NCBI GenBank assembly: GCA_964016875.1
Contig: OZ024737.1
Span: forward strand, 35,465,683 to 35,529,682
DNA length: 64,000 nt
Direction of reading: 5' to 3'
Origin: Fallopia convolvulus
Taxonomy: Eukaryota; Streptophyta; Magnoliopsida; Caryophyllales; Polygonaceae
The translations under genes and the position numbers were made by a program. Below are positions 45,474-56,300 of the stretch, one piece after another; the stretch's first letter is position 1, and every line of letters begins with the position of its first letter. The notes under the pieces are model-generated. The model saw only the letters and a program-made list of their open reading frames with translations, was not told the origin of the DNA and ran no database searches.

Positions 45474-46480
45474 ATGCCAAGTCATTTAGATGACACAACG
45501 ACGAGTCAGTTTCGTCCAACTCCGATCATGTCACAAACCGGAGGTAACTATTCTGATCCGCTTTTCCTGTCTAATTCGGATCAACCGGGGAATTCACTTG
45601 TTGTCATGCGGTTTAATGGCAAGAATTTCCATAGCTGGAGTAGATCCGTTAAAATTGCACTTGGATCAAAAATGAAACTAGGTTTTATCACTGGCAAATG
45701 TACAAAACCTAGTGAGGATTCTGAAGATTATGAGCGATGGATTAGATGTGATTGTATGGTGCTTAGTTGGATCATTAATTCGATGAATGGAGAGATTGCT
45801 CGAGATTTCTTGTATGCTCGTTCTTCCAAGGCATTATGGGATGAACTTTGTGAAAGATTTGAGAGTCAAGTGCACCTCTCATTTATCAACTTCAGAAAGA
45901 GCTGAGTCAGATTAAGCAAGAAAATCTTAGTGTGGCAACTTACTATGGTAAGCTTAAGAGAGTTTGGGACGAAATTCAGCTGATTGAAGGTGTGCCACTC
46001 TGTACATGTGGTGCAATGGAACAATGTTCATGTACTCTGTTGAAAAGGATGTATGAGAAAGAGACAACTACAAAGATGATGCAGTTTCTCATGGGCTTGA
46101 ATGATGCCTATGAGAACATTCGGGGAACTATATTAGCTTATGATCCTCTGCCAAATATCAACAAAGCTTTTCAAATGGTGCAGAGTGTTGAAAAGCAAAA
46201 GGAAATCACTGGTTTAGGGATTTAAGAAAGAAATGCCTAGCTGTTAATAGGCAAGGGAATAGAAATTTTCAGGGAACAAGTAACAATACTGGAAGTTCTG
46301 CTAAGGGCAAGCTGGTTCAGGATATAATAAGAATTCAGGGAATGGTTTTGGTTCTTCCAATTATGGAAAGAGAGATGGGAAACGACCTCGAGATGAGAGG
46401 TATTGTGATCATTGTAATGAAAAGGGACATGTTAAGGAAACATGTTTCAAAATAATAGGTTATCCAGACTAGTGGAAGGG
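45474..46480 (+). pseudogene. Copia gag region, frameshifted
   Basis: The capsid-like region includes the FNGKNFHSWSRSVKIAL start, MVLSWIINSM and ALWDELCERF motifs typical of Copia gag, then (after a break near 45900) TYYGKLKRVWDE and a Cys-rich segment. A CX2CX4HX4C zinc knuckle (CDHCNEKGHVKETC) at about 46402-46444 would bind RNA. Stops near 45903, 46223 and 46469 break it. The protein would package retrotransposon RNA. Confidence 0.85.
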
Positions 46481-46547
46481 TTCTAAGGATCAGTCTGGTG
46501 GAAAGATTGCAGCAAATGTCAATCAGCTAGCTCAAACAGATACAAAA

Positions 46548-49500
46548 TTGGTTGCTAGTACTCCTATGGATGATCTTTGCCCTACTACAAAGCTTGACGA
46601 TAGTCTTGTTAATGCTGTTTTTGCTAAAGTCTACAAGAAGATGCAGGCACAAATGCATGGTGAAGGCACGTCTGCTACTGGGTTACAATTTGCTTCAGGG
46701 TCAATCAATTTTGCAGGTATCATGACTTCTTTGTTAAATGTTGCTTCCTTGGATTGTTTGGATCACACTTGGATAGTAGATTCTGGTGCAACAGACCATA
46801 TTTCTTTTAATAAGGAATTATTTGTTGTTATGCAACCATTAGCAAAACCTATCTTGATTGGTTTGCCTGATGATCCACTCAAAGGGTAGAATTCATGGGC
46901 ACAGTTCATTTCTCTTCACAAATAACATTGAGGAATGTCTTGTACTTGCCTTCTTTCAGACATAATCTACTCTCAGTTCCTAAGTTGCTTGCTGATAGCA
47001 GGTTGATGTTCACATTTTTTGAACAATATTTTTTGCTACAGGACCATTCAACTAGAAAGGTCATAGCAAAAGGATACAAAGAGAGAGGTTTATATAGACT
47101 GAAGTTCTCAGAATCTGGTGATCAAACATGTTCTCAGTTTGTTGATGCTTCTGCTATGTTTGATAAACTTCATTCAAATAATTGTAATCAGATGTTGAAT
47201 TCAGTTTGCAAAGTACATGAAAACTTGTAGTTAGCTCATGCTCGACTAGGGCATGTTTCTATTTCCAAATTAAGGCATATGACAGATTGTAGGTGTTCAC
47301 ATACTACTGCCTTTGATTGTACTGCTTGTTCTTTGTCTAAACATCACAAGATCCCTTTTGATATCAGTTCTTTTCATGCTAAAGTACCTTTTGAGTTAGT
47401 ACACATGGATCTTTGGGATCCATATAAGACACCATCGCTGTGTGGTGCAAAAATATTTCTTGACTATTCTTGATGATTGTTCAAGAAATACTTGGACATA
47501 TCTTCTCAATAATAAGGAGCAGGTTGGGAATATTTTTTTAGAATTTGTATCCTATATTCAGAATCAGTTTAAAGCAACCATCAAGATCCTTAGAACAGAT
47601 AATGGTATTGAGTTCTTGAACTCTTTTATGTATGAGATTATGTCATCTAAGGGTATTGTTCACCAAAGATCAGCCCCGGGAACACCAGAACAAAGGGAGG
47701 GTTGAACAAAAGCATAGGCATTTGGTAGAGACTGCAAGGGCAATGAAATTACATGCTTCTCTTCCTGCACAATTCTGGAGAGAGTTTATATTGACATCTA
47801 CTTATTTGATCAACCTGTTGCCTTCATCAGTGTTGCATTGGAAAACTCCTTATGAAGTTCTTCATAATTTCATGCCTTCTTATGATCAAATCAGAGTTTT
47901 TGGATGTCAGTGTTTTGCCCTGATTCCTAGAAGTCAGCTATCTAAGTTTGATGCTACTGCTCAACAGTGTGTTTTCTTGGGATATCCTCCAGGTCAGAAA
48001 GCCTATAAAGTTTATCATTTAGATTCTAAAAAGCTCTATGTTAGTAGACATGTTGAGTTTAAGGAGCATATCTTTCCGTTCAGAAAAACTGTTGATTCTT
48101 CCTCCTTGTTGCATTTTCCTCATCCTGTTACTGTTAGTGATGAAGATGATCATGATAATCTTCCTCTTGTCACTTCTGATCCAACTTCTTCCTCTCCTAT
48201 TTTACATCCTTCTCCTTTACCTTCTAATTTTGTTCCCACTTCTTCTTCATTACCCAATTCTGAGAGCATTACACCAGTTCATTCTACTTCTGATCATGAT
48301 CCTGTACAACAGGAAGCTATTCTATCCAGACCAACTAGGCCAATCAAACCTCCTGCTCACTTCAAAGATTTTATTTGTACTCATTTACCACATAGAGGAA
48401 CTTCTTCTAGGACTTCTTTTTCCCAAGTGTTTAATGTCACAGACCTTCAACATTACTCTCAGGATTATGTTACATCCTTTTTCAATGTCCTTTCCATTCA
48501 TGAGCCTTCTTCTTATAAAGAGGCTATTAAACATCCTGGTTGAATTGAAGCTATGAACAAAGAGCTTTAAGCCTTGGAAACCAATCAGACGTGGGAATTA
48601 ACTAGTTTACCACAAGGCAAGAAAGCTATAGGTTCTAAGTGGGTTTACAATGTCAAATTTCATCCTAATGGAGAGGTAGAACGATTGAAGGCAAGGTTAG
48701 TTGCTAAAGGTTTTAATCAAGTGAAAGATAAAGATTATAAACATACTTTTTCTCCTGTTGCCAAGTTCTCTACAGTGCATGTACTTCTTGCCTTAGCTGC
48801 AACCAAATCTTGGCCTCTTCATCAATTGGATATTAACAATGCCTTCTTGCATGGTTTCCTTGATGAAGAGGTATATATGCAACCTCCTTTAGGATATTCT
48901 GGTGCCTCTCCTGGTATGGTTTGCAAGCTGAAACGTTCTTTATATGGTCTTAAGCAAGCTAGTAGGCAATGGAATGTTGAACTCACTAAGCACCTTCTAT
49001 CCTTGGGATTTGTTCAGTCTAAGCATGATTATTCTCTTTTCACTAAACAATTGGGAGCTACCATTACTGTAGTTCTTGCTTATGTAGATGACTTGTTAAT
49101 CACTGGTAATAAGCCAGAGGTTATTGATTCTACCAAAGCTTCCCTTGATGCAACCTTTACCATTAAAGATTTGGGTTTAGCAAGATATTTTCTTGGCATG
49201 GAGATTTCTAGATCATCAAAAGGGTTGCTTTTGAATCAAAGAAAGTATGTTATTGATTTGTTCACTGATGCTAATATGATGACTTGTAAGAGCTCAGCCT
49301 TTCCTATGCAAAGAGGTCTACAACTTTCTCTAGATTCAGGGGAACCAATTTCTGATCTAGAGATTTATAGGCGTCTAGTTGGTAAGCTGCTGTATTTGAC
49401 CCTTTCCAGACCAGATATTGCCTACACAGTTTAACAATTAAGTCAATTTTTGGCCTCTCCTCGACAACCACATATGAATGCTGCATTATATTTGTTGAGA

Positions 49501-50040
49501 TATCTTAAAGGTACTCTTCATTGTGCTCTCTTTTACCCTGCTGACTCTGATTTCAAAATGCTAGCATACTCTGATGCAGATTGGGGAAGTTGTCCCTTTA
49601 CATGTAGATCTTTGACTGGTTTTTGCGTTTTCTTTGGGGGTGCTTTGGTTTCATGGAAGACAAAAAAGCAGAAAACTGTATCCAAGTCTAGCACTGAGAG
49701 TGAATATCGTAGTATGTCTGCTACTGCTGGAGAGGTAGTTTGGTTAGAAGGGTTATTGTCAGATCTTGGTGTTAACTTGCCTTTGCCAATACCTTTATGT
49801 TGTGACAATCGGTCTACTCAGTATCTTGCCGCTAATCCTGTGTTTCATGAACGTACGAAACACTTGAGGATAGATTGTCATTTTGTTCGGGATATGATTC
49901 AGGAGGGATTCCTTGCCACTGTCCATGTACCTACTAATCTTCAAGTTGCTGACATTATGACTAAGCCTCTTGGTGCACAACAACATTCTTTTCTTTGTTC
50001 CAAGCTAGGACTTGTGTTTGACAACACATGTCTAGCTTGA
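46548..50040 (+). pseudogene. Copia pol: protease, integrase, reverse transcriptase, RNase H
   Basis: Domains in order: protease active site WIVDSGATDHIS (about 46770-46805); integrase zinc region HARLGHVS (47238) with CTACSLSKHH; integrase core with catalytic residues in VHMDLWDP, RTDNGIEF and the Glu region near 47700; reverse transcriptase KWVYNVKFHPNG, QLDINNAFLHG and the YVDDLL active site (about 49080); RNase H YSDADW, SKSSTESEY and the NRSTQYLAANP region. The frame is broken near 46889, 47230, 47460 and 47700, and stops interrupt at 48541, 48568 and 49432, so the element cannot move itself. Confidence 0.92.
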
Positions 50041-50053
50041 GGGGGGGGGGGGA

Positions 50054-50305
50054 TGTTGACATATTAGTTAGTCTTAGTAAAGTCGGTGGTAGTAGCTAGT
50101 TAACATATGTAATAAGGCGTGTAAATGGGGTCCAATCTAGTGAGTTAATTAGAGCTAGACAGTATTAGTATATAAAGTGTAATGTGTCCTGATGCAATGT
50201 ACAACTGAGAAGAATGAAGCTCTCGATTCGTTCTCTCTTTCTACACCATGGTGATCTCCATGGATGAAATTCCTTCCTTGATCATTTCCTTTTCACTTCT
50301 TGATA
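50054..50305 (+). repeat. 3' LTR of the Copia element
   Basis: 252 bp, same ends as the 5' LTR, followed by the GGATC target copy at 50306-50310. Confidence 0.95.
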
Positions 50306-50486
50306 GGATCTACGTTTTCAGTGATGTTGCTTTGCGTTATTACTTTACTCACCTCATGCCTGAGCTCGTTTAAGTTTCTTATTTGCTTTTGTTGTTTTCT
50401 CCTTTGCTTGTTTCTCTCTTGTTTTGTTCTTCATACCGGCTTTTCCTTTGTTATCTTGTGGATCTACACCATGGCCATTGATATTA

Positions 50487-51309
50487 TGGGCTGGGCTTTG
50501 AATTGGGCCCAACAACAAAACCAAATGAAAGGAAAGCCTTTGGTTTGTGTTTGTGACCGTCGGATTGGTGCTTTGAGTATCTACGTTTGAGGTTTTACAG
50601 CTCTTTTTCCCTCTCTTAAATACTCTCACTCAACCTCCACCCGAAGAAGCGCCGTCGACTCTCCCCAACTCTCCATTTCCTTTCTCTCATCTCTTTCTCC
50701 TCGGACAAGGTACACCACCCTTATCTATAAATATATTCGCTCTCTTCTGCCGCCTGTATTTTGATTTCGTTTTCTGCTCGCTTGCACTTCTCTAGGGTTT
50801 CAGGTTATTGTGATACTACACATTGATTTTCGGTTCCTGTATCGCTTTCTATAGAATTAGGGCCTTTTTGTGTTTCGAGAAATGTAGGGTATTATTTATG
50901 AGATTGAGTAATTGGGGTATGTGAAGTGAGTGTAGCTGTGGAGGATGTAATCTGACGAGGTAAAATCTGCGAATCTATTGTGGCATATTAGCATTTATTA
51001 ATTTATTTTGCTTTGAGGTTGGTCTTTATGTAGTTGCCATTACTGGGGTCTAATTGCCAATTAAGTATTCGGGAATTGTAACTCGGGATAGTGAGTAGAA
51101 TCCTAAGTTCTAAGAGCAGTGTGGTGACAGAAGAACGCTTCCAGTTGAATTGTTTGTCGGCCTCTTACATAGTTACAGGCTCATTGTGTCAATGGTTCAT
51201 GATAGTTTTGGCATTTCTGAAGTTGCAAAATTTGAAAGAATTGTTCTTGAAATGATTTCTTTTTCTGAGTTCATTTTATCATTCTCATGTTTCTTTTCTT
51301 TCACCACAG
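50487..51309 (+). promoter_or_regulatory. NAC-beta promoter, noncoding exon and 5' UTR intron
   Basis: Three Site II motifs (TGGGCT, TGGGCT, TGGGCC) lie at 50487-50509, a pattern common to ribosomal and translation genes. A noncoding first exon rich in CT ends at 50709 (GACAAG) with a GTACAC donor; the intron (50710-51309) closes CACAG immediately before the ATG. Such leader introns are usual in plant translation genes and often raise expression. The Copia element ends only about 180 bp before the Site II cluster. Confidence 0.65.
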
Positions 51310-52625
51310 ATGAATCGGGACAAGCTCATGAAAATGGCTGGTGCAGTCCGCACTGGTGGAAAGGGTAGTGTAAGAAGGTGGGAAATGGTATTATCATACA
51401 TTCATACTAGTAGCTGCCAACCTTGCTCAGTCACAGTTCATCGTCTTTACTTTACAAGTGGCCGAGATATAAACCTGCCATAATACGGTTTACCTGAAAA
51501 TATGACACTACCTTTTAATTTTTAATTAAAAACAGTCTAACCTTAATGATCCCAGCCCTGATCGAATTAACCTAAACATCAAGATGGCTTGGAGTTGGAG
51601 GTGATACAATTGCCAAAACCTACAGAATTGTAACTCGGTTCACAAGTTTTAATTTAGCTCATTTTTTTTTGCTGAAGGATCTTTCTGCACATGATTTGAA
51701 ACTACTTGATTTGCATTATTTTTTGTTGAAGAACATCATACCCCCTCCGATCGGAAATAAGTGATGTTTTAGCACTTGAATTTTGATCAGCTTAATGCAT
51801 CTAAAATTAGGCAATTAATATCTAACTTAATTGCATTTTCTTGGGTTTCATTGCAGAAAGAAGAAGGCCGTGCACAAAACCACCACCACAGATGACAAAA
51901 GGCTGCAGAGTACATTAAAGAGGATAGGGGTGAACACTATCCCTGCAATTGAGGAAGTGAATATCTTCAAGGATGATGTAGTTATTCAGTTCACAAATCC
52001 TAAAGGTTAGTTTATAGTCCACCAAATTGTATACCCAAATATGAATTCATGCACCATCATAATTCTAAGACAATCTTTTAAGCTTTGTTTTATTTGGTGT
52101 TCTAGATTTGTTATCCATTGTCCTTTATCTGTGCGGTTAACACTTGTGTCTTTCTTTTTTAGTTCAAGCTGCCATTGCAGCTAATACATGGGTTGTCAGT
52201 GGCTCTCCACAAACAAAGAGTATGCATCACACCTTTCCTATTTTCATCAAATGTTCTTTTGGTGGCAGATATCTGATATTTGCTTTCTTTTGTCTTCTCG
52301 CAGAATTACAAGACATTTTGCCAGGAATAATCAACCAATTGGGTATGGTTTAGGCTTCCCTATGAACAAAATGTTAACAAGCCCTGACATTTTCAAGTTT
52401 ACTTGCTTTGTTTTCTCTGATTATTTGCCTTAATATTTGTCATTTGATTCAGGCCCAGATAACTTGGACAACCTGAGGAAGCTTGCAGAGCAGTTCCAGA
52501 AGCAGGTTCCTGGAGCCAATGTGAATGCTGATGAAAAGAATGCAGGAGAGGATGATGATGAGGTCCCGGAACTCATCCCAGGGGAGACCTTTGAAGCAGC
52601 TGCGGAGGAAGAGAAGGCAACTTAG
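51310..52625 (+). CDS. BTF3: Nascent polypeptide-associated complex subunit beta (BTF3)
   Basis: The beta subunit of NAC, which sits at the ribosomal tunnel exit and shields nascent chains; also known as basic transcription factor 3. Exons 51310-51377, 51857-52005, 52163-52219, 52304-52342 and 52453-52625 join in phase to 161 residues, the normal plant size. Seen: N-terminal MNRDKLMKMAGAVRTGGKGS, the basic ribosome-contact motif RRKKK (22-26), and a NAC domain of about 34-100 (RLQSTLKRIGVNTIPAIEEV, FKDDVVIQF). Then comes GPDNLDNLRKLAEQFQKQ and an acidic C-terminus. No defect is visible. The next gene is convergent, with 762 bp between stop codons. Confidence 0.96.
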
Positions 52626-53387
52626 AGAGCTCTGTTAGTGATCTGAATCTTCAGCTCTCTCTTTTTGTCATAATCGTCTGTGCTCTCAAAGTTCTACATT
52701 AATTTTTGCTCCTATTGACTTTCTCAGCACAAGTGTACTCAATTTGCTCTCAGGCCAATTAAGTTTGAGACTTGTACTTTATTTAGAGGCAGATTTTGAT
52801 GATGGAAATTGAATGAATGCAATTTTAGAGTTTTCATTATCCAATAGTCATGAATGAACATTTTCTGGTGTGGCTGCGCTGGCTAATGATTTGGTTTTGA
52901 TCTTTGCTGTAATATAAAATCTTGTCAAATTAGAATTGAGAGTGAACAGAATTACAAAAGCTATCACCATCATTCAGATCTTTTAGTAGCAACACTAGTT
53001 TTAATCCACAATTTTATTGCAGTTAAGAAATCAGTCACAGCCCAGAACTCAGTCACTATTCCAAATTTAGAAGATAGACAATTTTATTTAATGATACCCT
53101 TTATGGAGGTAAATAAGCTATAACAAAATCTGAAATACATCACTCTATCAAGACCTACAGAAATGCCACTTACTATATAATACATACTAGCAATACAACG
53201 AGGGCCTAGTTACAGTCTGCTGTGGTTGCTAATGTGCTATATTGACAAATTTCATTCTTATTTTTGACACTGGACAAGCAATACAAAGCTATCACATTAT
53301 TCAAAATAAAAATTGTACCGAGTGAACAAATCATCTACAACAAAGTGCATTGAAAAAATTTGAGATGTGAGAATGAGAAAAGGCGGG
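52626..53387. other. Convergent 3' regions of NAC-beta and the coiled-coil gene
   Basis: Both 3' UTRs must lie here. AT-rich with no open frame or repeat worth naming. Confidence 0.65.
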
Positions 53388-56300
53388 CTATGCCTTTGCT
53401 TTCCTCTTCTCATCCAGCGCCTGTGTTTGTCGAACAAGAATTCAATACAATAATCAGAATGAGATTAGATTTATACTGGTTTATTAAATGCTACTAAGCA
53501 TGGGAAAAATTTAAGGTACTCTTTGCCAGTAAACAAGAATTGTGATTGACCATTGCTATCCCTGTGAACTCAAACCCAAGCCTACACGACTCGTGATTAA
53601 TCAACTAGACACATTAACCACTTTGACCACTGACATATTTGATTGTGTAAATGACTAATTCTACCACGTACAATGATTAAAAATGTTAATAAAATTGACA
53701 CTGAAAGATTTGGAAAGAAAATAACAATCACAAAAGAATAAAATTTATGTTCCATCTACAGACTTCTACCAAACACATCCCAGGAGTACTAACTTTGTAG
53801 TTTGAAGTATAGGAAGTGAACATTACCTTGCTTTGGAACATTCTTATTGCTAACACAAGAGTATCACGCATTCTGCATAAAATAAAATACTACCATATCA
53901 GTATCGAACAAAAGACTCTTCATAACCCAAAATAAGATGACTACACATAATGAAGACTAGCATAATATATATGTGACAGCTTCAAAACAAAAGATTGTCT
54001 ACGTGACAATTTCACAACAAAAGATTGTCTAATACACTAAAGAAAGTTCAGACAGAATTGCAGGAATCTTTGATCGAGGCCACACACTCCCCAATCTTTT
54101 TGCTCCTCCTTTCTTCCAGTTTGATTATTGCCTTTTCCTTTCCTTTTAGGTTTCAAGAAGGGGAAAAAAGGTTTTCTGACTTTGTAGAATTTGGTTTAAG
54201 AATAAATATCCAAATAAACATTTTTTCCAGCATAGTTTTTGCGTCGTCTAATTCTGGCAGATTATGGAACTAAAAAGGGGACATGTGCATAAGAAACAAG
54301 TTCTTTTGATTGTTTAGCAACATTCTATCAAGATGCAATGAAGAAAATCTCAGACCCCGTTTTAACACATGCCAATTTTCAAGCTAAATGTTCTTACCGG
54401 ACATCATTATGTGTGCTGAAGGGATATACAGATGCATCTGAACATGTTAAGACAAACTGTGTTGATAATCCACATGGAACTTTGATCTGCAGCAAAGATG
54501 AGAGAAAATGCCCACATGAAAGCAAAATTAGCTATGGTATCATAAAATAAAACAAAATCATGACCTTTGAACTAGTTTCATAAAATGCTTATGCAGTTTG
54601 TACAAAAAAATATGGCTATTTTGTTGTTGTATTTTTAATTTTTATTTTATAGATAAAAAGATGATCAAAAGGGGAATCCACGGTCATATGTTTTGCATTA
54701 TCAATTTATAATTAATGTGACATTGTGATCCATATATTACTGATATAGTTTTGATATAGCTACCAATGTATTTAATGTCATATAATGCTCATAACATTCC
54801 AATAGCTACCAATGTATTTAGGATACGTTATATTCATGGTTTGAGTGCTAGTCTTTCCTAGTCAATGGTTTTAGCAGTTGCTGCAGTTCTTAGATTTTGT
54901 AACTAGAATTTTGGGATCTTATAGTTCAATATTTAAGGTTTTTGAAATTTCATACATCATGGTGAGAATTACATTCAAAGCATGAGGTAAATATCCAAAA
55001 ATTCTAGATAAGGTCAGTTCAGCTTCAGTAAAAACATGTGGGTTTTCCATGCAAGAAGAAAACAATTCCATCAATGATGCAAACCTAATTTTCAAGTAAC
55101 CATTAGGGAAAATTTTCCTTACACTCAATGATAATAATACTTGATATGGCACATAGAGGTACCTACCGATAAGTCCTTTGAAAATTTCTCTGCAATTTGT
55201 ATAGTTCCTGTCTTGTTAATCTTAACTTGGAAGCCTGACCTCCTGAGGGTAAAAGTTGCTGGCTCCCAATTTTCTTGTATATCCATCTATTGAATATGCC
55301 ATTGGAAAACATTGCGTCAATTATTCTCCACCAATGATCATCATCATATAGCAGGTTAATGCGAATCGCACACGATTCCAATGAAACTGAGATGGACAAG
55401 GCTTTTATGACACATTCACTATGGCCCAAAAATATATAATTATTACTGCCTAATGGAATCAATTAAACATGACAGAACTCTTACACTTCTTGCTGATACC
55501 ACTTTAACGCACTTTAACATATGCCTTCAACTTTTTCTCAATCCTTGATCTTTTATTCCTATGCCGTCTCACGTATTAAAGCCCACAGTAATGTTGGTAG
55601 AACATATTTTTTGTAATGGCCGCTTAGACAAGCAGCTATAGAAGCCACATGAGCACATTGAAATTGGGGATTAAGTGAAGGATGATCCCAAGATTTAAAG
55701 CTAGGCAGCATAAAGCCAATTCATTATTCATGGTAGGTTTTTTGTATGCCATCATCTTTGTACTACTAAACCTGATAATTGTGGAAGTAATATTTGTTTG
55801 TTCACGACACTCTACTTTTTGGTTTCTTATTCAATCTTTTATTTTGTCACCTTTGACTCATTTGTTCTATCTAAATTTAGCCAACATGATTAATGGGCTT
55901 TAAATTGATACCCAAGAAAGGCAATTACACACCACAAGCCACCAAAAAAAAAAAAAAAAAAACAAGTGACAAAAAGCAAAAGAGAAACATTTCTTGGTTT
56001 TTGTAATTTTTGGTGGCAATTGCTTGCAGTCAGATAAAAAGAATATAAGCACAGTATACGTCAAGTTAAGAGCAAACAGAGTAATTAAACCTCAACACCC
56101 TCGTTTTCCTACATTTAAGCTTTAAATGGCCCCTTCAGCCTCTGTGCAATTGTGATTAATCTAAAATGTCACATTACCAGCTTATCACTGAAACACAAGG
56201 TAAACTTACCATCATCAAAACACTGAAGGTAGCATCACTGCTAGAAATGTATGTTTCCAACTCTGATTGCATCTCTGGGTCTACAAAAAAAAAAAAAAAA

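Larger units (their letters stand above)
44988..50305 (+). mobile_element. Ty1/Copia LTR retrotransposon, 5.3 kb, decayed genes
   Basis: Equal 252-bp LTRs (44988-45239 and 50054-50305) differ at ten positions, eight of them transitions. GGATC flanks the element (44983-44987 and 50306-50310). The primer site TGGTATCAGAGCC begins at 45240, directly after the 5' LTR. A purine tract with 12 G lies at 50041-50052 before the 3' LTR. The gene order gag, protease, integrase, reverse transcriptase, RNase H defines Copia rather than Gypsy. LTR ends are TG...TA, not the usual TG...CA. At about 4 percent LTR divergence it is older than the 1.4-kb element at 25345-26744. Confidence 0.96.

Noticed and set aside
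48038..48556. 172-codon second frame in the Copia pol region
   Set aside because: It is Leu/Ile-rich low-complexity and overlaps the integrase-RT linker in the real frame.
54338..54550. Plus-strand open frame of 70 codons
   Set aside because: It is the antisense of an exon of the coiled-coil gene (54398-54486) plus intron.
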